A stretch of 25,289 bases of DNA, from assembly GCA_032718475.1 (NCBI GenBank), contig JAUCBJ010004287.1, forward strand, positions 1 to 25,289, read 5' to 3'. Below, in pieces: positions 1 through 10,500 of this stretch (position 1 is the first letter of the stretch; each line of letters starts with the position of its first letter). This DNA is from Nemertoderma westbladi. Lineage: Eukaryota; Xenacoelomorpha; Nemertodermatida; Nemertodermatidae. The position numbers and the translations under genes were made by a program. The notes below the pieces were generated by a model. The model saw nothing but the letters and a program-made list of their open reading frames with translations. It did no database searches and was not told where the DNA came from.

Positions 1-319
1 CACCTGTAAATTTTGTCAAAACTCAGCCAGCGATCGTTACCACGCCCTATCGTGTCCTCAATGTCCGCCTATCGCCACCTTATCTATCATCCCATAAAAC
101 TACATTTTGAAACGTGCTTTTTTAAACTCTCAATGGTATTTATCTAGTTTCCTAGCAACTCACATTCTTTACTTAGGCCTAATTTTTATGGTACAGATAC
201 TGAGATTGGAGATAAGGTTGCTGTAGTAGGCCTAAAGCCGAAATACTGAAATAGAAACAAGTGAAATTCAAATTTCCTGCGGGAACCATTGCTGCATTGT
301 GCAATTAAATCTGTACTAC

Positions 320-352
320 ATGAACCCGCTTGTCAGCTTGTGTAGCGTTTAG
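320..352 (+). promoter_or_regulatory. Possible upstream ORF in the 5' leader
   Basis: An ATG at 320 opens a 10-codon frame that closes with TAG at 350-352, 17 nt before the main ATG at 370. If transcription starts upstream of 320 this is a short uORF that could reduce initiation on the tetraspan CDS. The transcription start is unknown. No TATA box is evident in 1-369, which otherwise shows only AT-rich sequence and two AGGCCT palindromes. Confidence 0.25.
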
Positions 353-369
353 CGACGACATCCATTCCA

Positions 370-1395
370 ATGGATTCGCAAACCCAGATTCAGATTGGCC
401 CACCCTATCCACAACAAATTCAGGTACCGGTTAATCCCGTTGCCGGCCAACCTATACCAACTACTGCAGGGCCAGGCCAACCGGCATTACAACCCGGCGA
501 GAAATGGGGGAACGTTACCGCAAATAAAGTTGTCAGTAGCGTTATCATTGCTCTGGGCGGACTGTTCATATTGTGTGGAATTATTGATATGAATTTATAT
601 TGCTTTGTTTCCTCATTCGCTGTCCCGGTATGGAGTGGTGTTCTTATGTTACTTGTCGGCCTATTGGGATTGTTCGGTAGTATTAAAGATGGCGGCAACA
701 CTGATAAATGCTCCAGGGGTCTCCTAATCGCTGTCATTGTTATAGATGCAGTTCTTATGTTTATTTGTATAGGTTGTGGTGGCACCCAGTCGTCCTCAGT
801 GATTATATATGGCGGTTGGGGATGGGGAAGTTACGGCTATTATTTTTATACGTGCAGAGGGTTGCACATGGCGCTCTTGATTTTTTGGGTTGTTACATTC
901 GCAATGATAGTGACACAGATTGCTCTCGCGTCCACTAAAATCTGTTGTGTGGCAAAAGCTCGGCGCGTGCAGGTCGTATATGTTACCGCCCCGATGACAG
1001 GCCAATACGGTCAGCCGGTACCGCAGACATTCGGTCCCGGTCAGCCGGTACCGCAGACATTCGGTCCCGGTCAGCCGGTACCGCAGACATTCGGTCCCGG
1101 TCAGCCGGTACCGCAGACATTCGGTCCCGGTCAGCCGGTACCGCAGACATTCGGTCCCGGTCAGCCGGTACCGCAGACATTCGGTCCTGGTCAGTCGGTA
1201 CCGCAGACATTCGGTCCCGGTCAGCCGATACCGCAGACATTCGGTCCCGGTCAGCCGGTACCGCAGACATTCGGTCCCGGTCAGCCGGTACCGCAGACAT
1301 TCGGTCCCGGTCAGCCGGTACCGCATACATTCGGTTCCGGTCAGCCTATACCGCAGACATTCGACACCGAAGAGAAAGTTCAATTTACCGAATGA
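370..1395 (+). CDS. MS4A/CD20-like four-TM protein with C-terminal tandem repeats
   Basis: An intact 341-residue ORF in one exon. The N-terminus (1-50) is Pro/Gln-rich and probably cytosolic. Four hydrophobic segments follow at about 54-73, 86-104, 117-136 and 167-187. The TM2 start (VPVWSGVLMLLVGLLG) resembles the 'P-x-W-x-G' TM2 entry of the MS4A (CD20-like) family. The loop between TM3 and TM4 (about 137-166) is Gly/Tyr/Trp-rich with cysteines, as expected for the larger extracellular loop. After TM4 come a Cys- and Lys/Arg-containing juxtamembrane stretch and about twelve copies of a decapeptide QPVPQTFGPG (about 215-335), then an acidic end. Tetraspan topology is well supported. MS4A membership is by pattern only, and other small four-TM families are possible. 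Function is unknown; MS4A proteins are membrane adaptors or chemosensors. It lies left of the GluN1 exons on the opposite strand. The ATG at 370 is the first in frame. Confidence 0.7.
   Translation: MDSQTQIQIGPPYPQQIQVPVNPVAGQPIPTTAGPGQPALQPGEKWGNVTANKVVSSVIIALGGLFILCGIIDMNLYCFVSSFAVPVWSGVLMLLVGLLGLFGSIKDGGNTDKCSRGLLIAVIVIDAVLMFICIGCGGTQSSSVIIYGGWGWGSYGYYFYTCRGLHMALLIFWVVTFAMIVTQIALASTKICCVAKARRVQVVYVTAPMTGQYGQPVPQTFGPGQPVPQTFGPGQPVPQTFGPGQPVPQTFGPGQPVPQTFGPGQPVPQTFGPGQSVPQTFGPGQPIPQTFGPGQPVPQTFGPGQPVPQTFGPGQPVPHTFGSGQPIPQTFDTEEKVQFTE
1010..1368 (+). repeat. 30-bp coding minisatellite (about 12 units)
   Basis: The 30-bp unit, starting CAGCCGGTACCGCAGACATT, is repeated almost without change for about 360 bp and encodes QPVPQTFGPG. 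Each unit carries a GGTACC site. Most differences are single substitutions (for example near 1187-1197, 1228, 1325 and 1347), and the last unit is degenerate. Near-identity at synonymous positions indicates recent expansion or homogenisation, so copy number is likely polymorphic. Because the unit is 30 bp, all frames stay open, which creates spurious overlapping ORFs on both strands. Confidence 0.95.
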
Positions 1396-2561
1396 TTTTA
1401 GATTTAGCAGTCTGTCAATACTGCTCAGTACTGCAGTACTAAGTGCAAACAATCTGCCATAACAATCGCTAAGTTCATTATTTATTACAGTATTATTATT
1501 ATTAATGTTTCTCCTCTATTTGTTTAACCAGCGAATATGTTTTTCTTTTTATTATCGGTACTATAATAACAGTATAAATAACATCCTCGGCCATCGATTA
1601 TCCACTTAATTTGTTTTATAATGTTAATGGCCTTCCATGTTTTTTTAATTTCCCACCGACTTCTTTATTATTGTGCAGTAGTTATTTGGTGCAATGTGTA
1701 CTGTATTAATTACAGTCTGTATTCTAACACGCGGTAAAAACTGTTAACATTCGTTTATATTGATATCCCATCGTATTGTATATTTATTAATATCAGGAGC
1801 AGACCTCACTTTTATGATCATAATATTATGTAATGTATTGTATAATTTATATATAATTTAACAATTGATGTAAATATATTTAGTGCATGTAAATGTCTTA
1901 ATGAATTACTCCTTAAACTCCTTTATAACTCGAAGACATAAATACTAACCCCGGATACCCATTAGGCCTATGGTGCAGGTTTTATTATATTGAATGACGA
2001 CACAACTAACTACCCATAAAAAATGTTTATACTTAAAATTATAAATTATAATATATTATTTTACACACTGACAAAAAAATGAGCGCACAAGAAAGGCCCC
2101 TACTAAGTTGTCCGCACAACTGAAATTTTTTTTTCCAAATGTTCCTTTTGGGGCTCCGTATATATGTTCATTGAAATTCTACATAAATGCCAAACAAAAG
2201 GAAAACACAAGCCAAATTAAAAGGAAAAGTAGGAAAGAGTAGCAAATTAGCAATGTTCCAAACTAATTTAATTAATTGCACAATAGGCTGCAGTTTAATG
2301 GGGAATGAATACAATTTACACTGGCCTGTCACACGTAAATTGTTAGATCTCGGTAACTATAAGTCGTATCCTATATTTAAAAATATCAAACATTTCTTCA
2401 CGATATATTAAGGTAACTGATGAAAAAAAATTATTAAATAAATTAATTGTAGTTGAGCTGTTAAGTGTTAATGCAACTTTAATCTTTAAGAGGAAGTACA
2501 CGATTTGCGGTTAAAATGCTAACTACAGTAGTCATTCAATTTGAGGTGAAATTGGCTGAAA
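1396..2561. other. AT-rich sequence, 3' of the tetraspan gene
   Basis: No convincing gene. The sequence is AT-rich with TTATT/ATTATT runs (about 1480-1510) and probably includes the 3' UTR of the upstream gene, but I could not pick a clear AATAAA at a suitable distance. A 74-codon frame at 2187-2411 has no recognisable features and is treated as chance. Confidence 0.5.
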
Positions 2562-2645
2562 CATGGAATACTAAATATACAGTATAGTATACACAGTATA
2601 CAGTATACAGTATATATATATATACTGTATATTTAGTATTCCATG
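2562..2645. repeat. Perfect 25-bp-arm palindrome with TA/CAGTATA core
   Basis: The left arm 2562-2586 begins CATGGAATACTAAATATACA and the right arm 2621-2645 is its exact reverse complement. Between them are alternating CAGTATA and TATATA steps. The word GGCTGAAAC flanks the structure on both sides as a direct repeat (just before 2562 and just after 2645). It can form a cruciform or long hairpin. It may be a small foldback element or an expanded TA-type microsatellite. Confidence 0.85.
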
Positions 2646-2884
2646 GCTGAAACCAATTTTTTAGAATTATGGAGGTGAGCTCCACAAAAGTTATCGGTTA
2701 ACATTTTTAGTTTAGCCTTTTTATGAAAATTAATTAATATTTATTAATATTTGGCAAAATTTTAACAAATTTTTGGCTTGTATCTGAAAAATTGGCTGTA
2801 AAAACAGAAATATAAAAATTCCAACCGATAACTGCCGAAACCCTTTCAAATGAGCCAAAAATAAAGAAAATTGGTTAAAAAATG

Positions 2885-3200
2885 GCGGGGGAGTAGTAAT
2901 TTGAAAAATGAAAATGTCATTCCAAGATAATTGCCTTCAAAGTTTAAACCTTCCCGCCATAACTGGCTGTCTGAGGTCTGGTTGGTTAATCATTTCTGGC
3001 ATGATAGAAGCACATCACCGGGCTAAAACTTTCATTATGGGGGTTTTCGGGGTCGCTGATTTCATTTCCGATGTCTGTTTTAAGGTTTGATGGAATCTAG
3101 TCTGTCTGTTTGACGGTTGTTTGTCTGTCTTACAATTTGACTGACAGACCATCATACAGAAAAACAGGGATAACTCGATAACTAAAAGAGGTTTCGCTAC
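2885..3200 (+). repeat. Dispersed repeat family A, copy 1
   Basis: This stretch shares recognisable sequence with 11935-12210 in the same orientation. Shared words include CAAGATAATTGCCTT, AGTTTAAACC and GAAGCACA, followed by a CTGTCTGT-rich end. Its centre (GGGTTTTCGGGGTCG..TTTCATTTC..GATGT) also matches the reverse complement of about 14800-15000. Three diverged copies within 12 kb indicate an interspersed element. The 60-codon ORF at 2908-3090 is part of this repeat and is not called as a gene. Confidence 0.7.
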
Positions 3201-3320
3201 GCGGTTTTCAGATTTGAAATACTCCTTAAATTCTGATAAAGATTAAATAAAAAAACAAATATTTGAAATTTTGACATGGGTGGGGGGGTGGGGGGGGTGT
3301 GTACTCCCCCCTTAATGAAT

Positions 3321-3418
3321 GATATCGTAATAAGTTTTTCAGAAACGGAAAAAATGAGAAAGCGCGACACCGGGGGCTTTCTCATTTTTTCCATTTCTGA
3401 ACAACTTATTACAATATC
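3321..3418. repeat. Hairpin with two 43-bp arms and a 12-nt loop
   Basis: Arm 3321-3363 (starting GATATCGTAATAAG) pairs with arm 3376-3418 (ending CTTATTACAATATC) with only a few mismatches, around the loop 3364-3375. Just upstream is a G-rich run (about 3278-3300). Such a compact near-perfect hairpin resembles a foldback MITE. Transcribed on either strand, it would give a precursor-like stem of about 98 nt. Confidence 0.85.
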
Positions 3419-4271
3419 AAAAATAATTATACAATTCCACTCCAAGGAAATGTCATTATTTCCATTAGTGTTAGCGAAGGAAATAAGGTTCGCCTTAGAG
3501 GTTAGGTTATCTATCCCCGGTGCGCAATGTATTTTAATAATAACTTTAGAAATAATACCGTTTTTATAGCGCCAAATTAATATTCAAATCTACTGTATGT
3601 CATGTCTATGTGTGTATCTAATGTCATCTATGTTTGTTTTATTTAATTGTGTTATTTTATTGTTAATTTTAATGTTATACTTTGAGCACCATTAAATCAA
3701 TGCCAATACCAATACCAAGACTTTACACATAAATAGTTTATAATATTATAATAACTAATTTTTTTGGGGATGAGGGTTTTCGAGGTCGACAAATCCGATG
3801 GGTTACATAGACCAAGTACAGAAGTTGTGTAATTAAGCTCCCTATATCTATATTGTACCAGGAAAATTGGTACCGGTATTAAAATTTTTTAAATGATTAG
3901 ACAAATGTCCGTTTCTCTGGAAACTACAGTAAATTGGTTTCTATGTAGAGTACTGCGTGGATAGTTCTGTCAATCGATAGTTACTGGACTAAATATTGTT
4001 TGCGCCAAATTTGGTGAAAATCCCACCAATCCAATAGACCCCTTGTTGCTATGTAAAATCCTTGTTGCTAAGGAAAGAAGAATTGAATTGAAATTGATCC
4101 GCAGAATTAATTTTTATAGACTTTTTGGTGATATTAGCAAGATAATGTAGAGTCAAAAAAAACATGGATCGAATGAATTGTGAATTAGTTTTGGGTTACC
4201 CCCTCTTTTTCGCTGGATTGACTGAACTATTGTGCAAGATTATGATAAATTACCATTTAAAATAAACTCAC
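3419..4271. other. Intronic or intergenic sequence, no gene seen
   Basis: It holds TTTTTATAGCGCC near 3560 (reminiscent of the GCGCTATA tails of tRNA-derived SINEs, inverted) and a short CCAATA microsatellite near 3698-3718. I found no GluN1 exon in it, although the next 3' exon (after M3) should lie downstream on the minus strand, to the left. That exon is therefore probably outside the window. Confidence 0.4.
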
Positions 4272-4446
4272 TTGAACTTCCGCGAAGGATTTCTAAATTT
4301 GGCGTCGTCGATTCCTGATAATTCTGTGCCTCGTCTATCAAGCATAAGGAAAGCCGCGAGGTTGGCGGTGTAGGAGGCGAGAATAATCAGAGCAAATCCG
4401 GCCCACACCATCCCAAGGACACGGGCACCAAAACTCCTGGGTGACC
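4272..4446 (-). CDS. GRIN1: GluN1 NMDA receptor subunit, M3 exon (partial gene)
   Basis: On the minus strand the acceptor TTACAG|GG (AG at 4448-4447) and donor AA|GTGAGT (GT at 4271-4270) bound a 175-bp exon. It is phase 1 in and phase 2 out, and joins the upstream exon 11389-11623 in frame (GEG + [12 protein letters not shown]). It encodes the post-pore linker and the M3 gating helix with the invariant iGluR motif SYTANLAAF (preceded by [12 protein letters not shown]). It then runs into S2 with [19 protein letters not shown], aligning with the GluN1 'LDRP..GI.D..LRNP' segment. M3 lines the channel vestibule and transmits agonist-induced opening. No stop or frameshift is present. It is the most 3' GluN1 exon recognised here. 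Confidence 0.92.
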
Positions 4447-4508
4447 CTGTAAGGTATATGGTAGGAATTCATGTCACAGTTGCTGAATAAACATACCTAT
4501 TATCGCAA

Positions 4509-7500
4509 TGTTTAGGATACCCCAGGTGAACCAGACCTACCTACTGTTTAGCAGGACATCCCAGGTGAACCAGACCTACCTACTGTTTAGCAGGACATCC
4601 CAGGTGAACCAGACCTACTTATGTTTAGAAGGACACCCCAGGTGAACCAGACCTACCTACTGTTTAGCAGGATACTCCAGGTGAACCAGACCTACTTATG
4701 TTTAGCAGGACACTCCAGGTGAACCAGACCTACTTATGTTTAGCAGGACACTCCAGGTGAACCAGACCTACCTTTTGTTTAGAAGGACACCCCAGGTGAA
4801 CCAGACCTACCTACTGTTTAGCAGGACACTCCAGGTGAACCAGACCTACTTATGTTTAGCAGGACACTCCAGGTGAACCAGGCCTACTTATGTTTAACAG
4901 GACACTCCAGGTGAACCAGACCTACCTTTTGTTTAGAAGGACACCCCAGGTGAACCAGACCTACATACTGTTTAGCAGGACATTCCAGGTGAACCAGACC
5001 TACCTTTTGTTTAGCAGGACATCCCAGGTGAACCAGACCTACCTACTGTTTAGCAGGACATCCCAGGTGAACCAGACCTACTTATGTTTAGAAGGACACC
5101 CCAGGTGAACCAGACCTACCTACTGTTTAGCAGGATACTCCAGGTGAACCAGACCTACTTATGTTTAGCAGGACACTCCAGGTGAACCAGACCTACTTAT
5201 GTTTAGCAGGACACTCCAGGTGAACCAGACCTACCTTTTGTTTAGAAGGACACCCCAGGTGAACCAGACCTACCTACTGTTTAGCAGGACACTCCAGGTG
5301 AACCAGACCTACTTATGTTTAGCAGGACACTCCAGGTGAACCAGGCCTACTTATGTTTAACAGGACACTCCAGGTGAACCAGACCTACCTTTTGTTTAGA
5401 AGGACACCCCAGGTGAACCAGACCTACATACTGTTTAGCAGGACATTCCAGGTGAACCAGACCTACCTTTTGTTTAGAAGGACACCCCAGGTGAACCAGA
5501 CCTACATACTGTTTAGCAGGACACTCCAGGTGAACCAGACCTACCTTTTGTTTAGAAGGACACCCCGGGTGAACCAGAACTACTTACTGTTTAGCAAGAC
5601 ACCCCAGGTGAACCAGACCTACTTATGTTTAGCAGGACACTCCAGGTGAACCAGACCTACCTTTTGTTTAGAAGGACACCCCAGGTGAACCAGACCTACC
5701 TTTTGTTTAGAAGGACAACCCTGGCGAACCAGACCTACCATCTGTTTAGCAGGATACTCCAGGTGAACCAGACCTACTTATGTTTAGCAGGACACTCCAG
5801 GTGAACCAGACCTACCTTTTGTTTAGAAGGATACCCCAGGTGAACCAGACCTACCTACTGTTTAGCAGGACACTCCAGGTGAACCAGGCCTACTTATGTT
5901 TAGCAGGACACTCCAGGTGAACCAGACCTACCTTTTGTTTAGAAGGACACCCCAGGTGAACCAGACCTACCTACTGTTTAGCAGGACACTCAAGGTGAAC
6001 CAGACCTACTTACACTCGAGGTGAACCAGACTTACCTTTTGTTTAGAAGGACACCCCAGGTGAACCAGACCTACCTTCTGTTTAGAAGGACACCCCAGGT
6101 GAACCAGACCTACCTACTGTTTAGCAGGACACTCCAGGTGATCCAAACCTACTTATGTTTAGCAGGACACTCCAGGTGATCCAAACCTACTTATGTTTAG
6201 CAGGACATTCCAGGTGAACCAGACTTGCCTTCTGTTCAGAAGGACAACCCAGGTGAACCAGACCTACCTTCTGTTTAGAAGGACACCCCAGGTGAACCAG
6301 ACCTACCTACTGTTTAGCAGGACACTCCAGGTGAACCAGACCTACTTATGTTTAGCAGGACACTCCAGGTGAACCAGACCTACCTTTTGTTTAGAAGGAA
6401 AACCCAGGTGAACCAGACCTACCTTCTGTTTAGAAGGACACCCCATGTGAACCAGACCTACCTACTGTTTAGCAGGACACTCCAGGTGAACCAGGCCTAC
6501 TTATGTTTAGCAGGACACTCCAGGTGAACCAAACCTACCTTCTGTTCAGAAGGACAACCCAGGTGAACCAGACCTACCTACTGTTTAGCAGGACACTCCA
6601 GGTGAACCAGACCTACTTATGTTTAGCAGGACACTCCAGGTGAACCAGACCTACCTTTTGTTTAGAAGGACACCCCAGGTGAACCAGACCTACCTTCTGT
6701 TTAGAAGGACACCCCAGGTGAACCAGACCTACCTACTGTTTAGCAGGACACTCCAGGTGAACCAGACCTACTTATGTTTAGCAGGACACTCCAGGTGAAC
6801 CAGACCTACCTTCTGTTTAGAAGGACACCCCATGTGAACCAGACCTACCTACTGTTTAGCAGGACACTCCAGGTGAACCAGGCCTACTTATGTTTAGCAG
6901 GACACTCCAGGTGAACCAGACCTACCTTTTGTTTAGAAGGAAAACCCAGGTGAACCAGACCTACCTTCTGTTTAGAAGGACACCCCATGTGAACCAGACC
7001 TACCTACTGTTTAGCAGGACACTCCAGGTGAACCAGGCCTACTTATGTTTAGCAGGACACTCCAGGTGAACCAAACCTACCTTCTGTTCAGAAGGACAAC
7101 CCAGGTGAACCAGACCTACCTTCTGTTTAGAAGGACACCCCAGGTGAACCAGACCTACCTACTGTTTAGCAGGACACTCCAGGTGATCCAAACCTACTTA
7201 TGTTTAGCAGGACACTCCAGGTGATCCAAACCTACCTTCTGTTTAGAAGGAAAACCCAGGTGAACCAGACCTACCTTCTGTTTAGAAGGACACCCCAGGT
7301 GAACCAGACCTACCTTCTGTTTAGAAGGACACCCCAGGTGAACCAGACCTACCTACTGTTTAGCAGGACACTCCAGGTGATCCAAACCTACTTATGTTTA
7401 GCAGGACACTCCAGGTGATCCAAACCTACCTTCTGTTTAGAAGGAAAACCCAGGTGAACCAGACCTACCTTCTGTTTAGAAGGACACCCCAGGTGAACCA

Positions 7501-10500
7501 GACATACCTACTGTTTAGCAGGACACTCCAGGTGAACCAGACCTACTTAAGTTTAGCAGGACACTCCAGGTGAACCAGACCTACCTTCTGTTTAGAAGGA
7601 CACCCCAGGTGAACCAGACCTACCTACTGTTTAGCAGGACACTCCAGGTGATCCAAACCTACTTATGTTTAGCAGGACACTCCAGGTGAACCAGACCAGC
7701 CTTCTGTTCAGAAGGACAACCCAGGTGAACCAGACCTACCTTCTGTTTAGAAGGACACCCCAGGTTAACCAGACCTACCTACTGTTTAGCAGGACACTCC
7801 AGGTGAACCAGACCTACTTACTTATGTTTAGCAGGACACTCCAGGTGATCCAAACCTACCTTCTGTTCAGAAGGACAACCCAGGTGAACCAGACCTACCT
7901 TCTGTTTAGAAGGACACCCCAGGTGAACCAGACCTACCTACTGTTTAGCAGGACACTCCAGGTGAACCAGACCTACTTATGTTTAGCAGGACACTCCAGG
8001 TGAACCAGACCTACCTTCTCCTATCCCACTGTTTAACAGGACACTCCAGGCGAACCAAACCTGCCTTTTGTTTAGAAGGACACCCCAGGTGAACCAGACC
8101 TACCTTCTGTTTAGCAGGACACTCCAGGTGAACCAGACCTACTTATGTTTAGCAGGACACTCCAGGTGAACCAGACCTACTTACTTATGTTTAGCAGGAC
8201 ACTCCAGGTGATCCAAACCTACCTTCTGTTCAGAAGGACAACCCAGGTGAACCAGACCTACCTTCTGTTTAGAAGGACACCCCAGGTGAACCAGACCTAC
8301 CTTCTGTTTAGAAGGACACCCCAGGTTAACCAGACCTACCTACTGTTTAGCAGGACACTCCAGGTGAACCAGACCTACTTACTTATGTTTAGCAGGACAC
8401 TCCAGGTGATCCAAACCTACCTTCTGTTCAGAAGGACAACCCAGGTGAACCAGACCTACCTTCTGTTTAGAAGGACACCCCAGGTGAACCAGACCTACCT
8501 ACTGTTTAGCAGGACACTCCAGGTGAACCAGACCTACTTATGTTTAGCAGGACACTCCAGGTGAACCAGACCTACCTTCTCCTATCCCACTGTTTAACAG
8601 GACACTCCAGGCGAACCAGACCTACCTTCTGATTAGCAGGACACTCCAGGTGAACCAGACCTACTTATGTTTAGCAGGACACTCCAAGTGATCCAAACCT
8701 ACCTTCTGTTCAGAAGGACAACCCAGGTGAACCAGACCTACCTTCTGTTTAGAAGGACACCCCAGGTGAACCAGACCTACTTTCTTATGTTTAGCAGGAC
8801 ACTCCAGGTGATCCAAACCTACCTTCTGTTCAGAAGGACAACCCAGGTGAACCAGACCTACCTTCTGTTTAGAAGGACACCCCAGGTGAACCAGACCTAC
8901 CTTCTGTTTAGCAGGACACTCCAGGTGAACCAGACCTACTTATGTTTAGCAGGACACTCCAAGTGAACCAGACCTACCTTCTCCTTTCCCACTGTTTAAC
9001 AGGACACTCCCGGCGAACCAGACCTGCCTTTTGTTTAGAAGGACACCCCAGGTGAACCAGACCTACTTATGTTTAGCAGGACACTCCAGGTGAACCAGAC
9101 CTACCTTCTCCTATCCCACTGTTTAACAGGATACTAAAGGCGAACCAGACCTGCCTTTTGTTTAGAAGGACACCCCAGGTGAACCAGACCTACCTTCTCC
9201 TATCCCACTATTTAAGAGGATACTAAAGGCGAACCAGACCTGCCTTTTGTTTAGAAGGACACCCCAGGTGAACCAGACCAACCTACTGTTTAGCAGGACA
9301 CTCCAGGTGAACCAGACCTACTTATGTTTAGCAGGACACTCCAAGTGAACCAGACCTACCTTCTCCTTTCCCACTGTTTAACAGGACACTCCCGGCGAAC
9401 CAGACCTGCCTTTTGTTTAGAAGGACACCCCAGGTGAACCAGACCTACTTATGTTTAGCAGGACACTCCAGGTGAACCAGACCTACCTTCTCCTATCCCG
9501 CTGTTTAACAGGACACTCCAGGTGAACCAGACCTACCTTCTCCTATCCCACTGTTTAACAGGATACAAAAGGCGAACCAGACCTGCCTTTTGTTTAGAAG
9601 GACACCCCAGGTGAACCAGACCTACCTACTGTTTAGCAGGACACTCCAGGTGAACCAGACCTACCTACTGTTTAGCAGGACACTCCAGGTGAACCAGACC
9701 TACTTATGTTTAGCAGGACACTCCAAGTGAACCAGACCTACCTTCTCCTTTCCCACTGTTTAACAGGACACTCCCGGCGAACCAGACCTGCCTTTTGTTT
9801 AGAAGGACACCCCAGGTGAACCAGACCTACTTATGTTTAGCAGGACACTCCAGGTGAACCAGACCTACCTTCTCCTTTCCCACTGTTTAACAGGACACTC
9901 CCGGCGAACCAGACCTGCCTTTTGTTTAGAAGGACACCCCAGGTGAACCAGACCTACTTATGTTTAGCAGGACACTCCAGGTGAACCAGACCTACCTTCT
10001 CCTATCCCACTGTTTAACAGGATACAAAAGGCGAACCAGACCTGCCTTTTGTTTAGAAGGACACCCCAGGTGAACCAGACCTACCTACTGTTTAGCAGGA
10101 CACTCCAGGTGAACCAGACCAACCTACTGTTTAGCAGGACACTCCAGGTGAACCAGACCTACTTATGTTTAGCAGGACACTCCAAGTGAACCAGACCTAC
10201 CTTCTCCTTTCCCACTGTTTAACAGGACACTCCCGGCGAACCAGACCTGCCTTTTGTTTAGAAGGACACCCCAGGTGAACCAGACCTACTTATGTTTAGC
10301 AGGACACTCCAGGTGAACCAGACCTACCTTCTCCTATCCCGCTGTTTAACAGGATACTAAAGGCGAACCAGACCTGCCTTTTGTTTAGAAGGACACCCCA
10401 GGTGACCCAGACCTACCTACTGTTTAGCAGGACACCCCAGGTGAACCAGACCTACCTACTGTTTAGCAGGACACTCCAGGTGAACCAGACCTACTTATGT

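Noticed and set aside
796-1452. Long antisense and alternative-frame ORFs over the tetraspan gene (CLRYRLTGTE and SAGTADIRSR repeats)
   Set aside because: Shadows of the 30-bp minisatellite, whose length is a multiple of three and keeps all frames open. The tetraspan frame has TM segments and a coherent start.
2187-2411. 74-codon ORF starting MPNKRKTQAKLKGK
   Set aside because: AT-driven Lys/Asn-rich frame with no recognisable domain and no poly(A)/promoter support.
4890-8966. Open frames of 72-139 codons on the plus strand in the array (LFSRTLQVNQTYL repeats)
   Set aside because: They are stop-free because units of 39 bp keep frame and lack stops on this strand. They are antisense to the exon-derived repeat, start at arbitrary ATGs in 38-bp units and have no family features.
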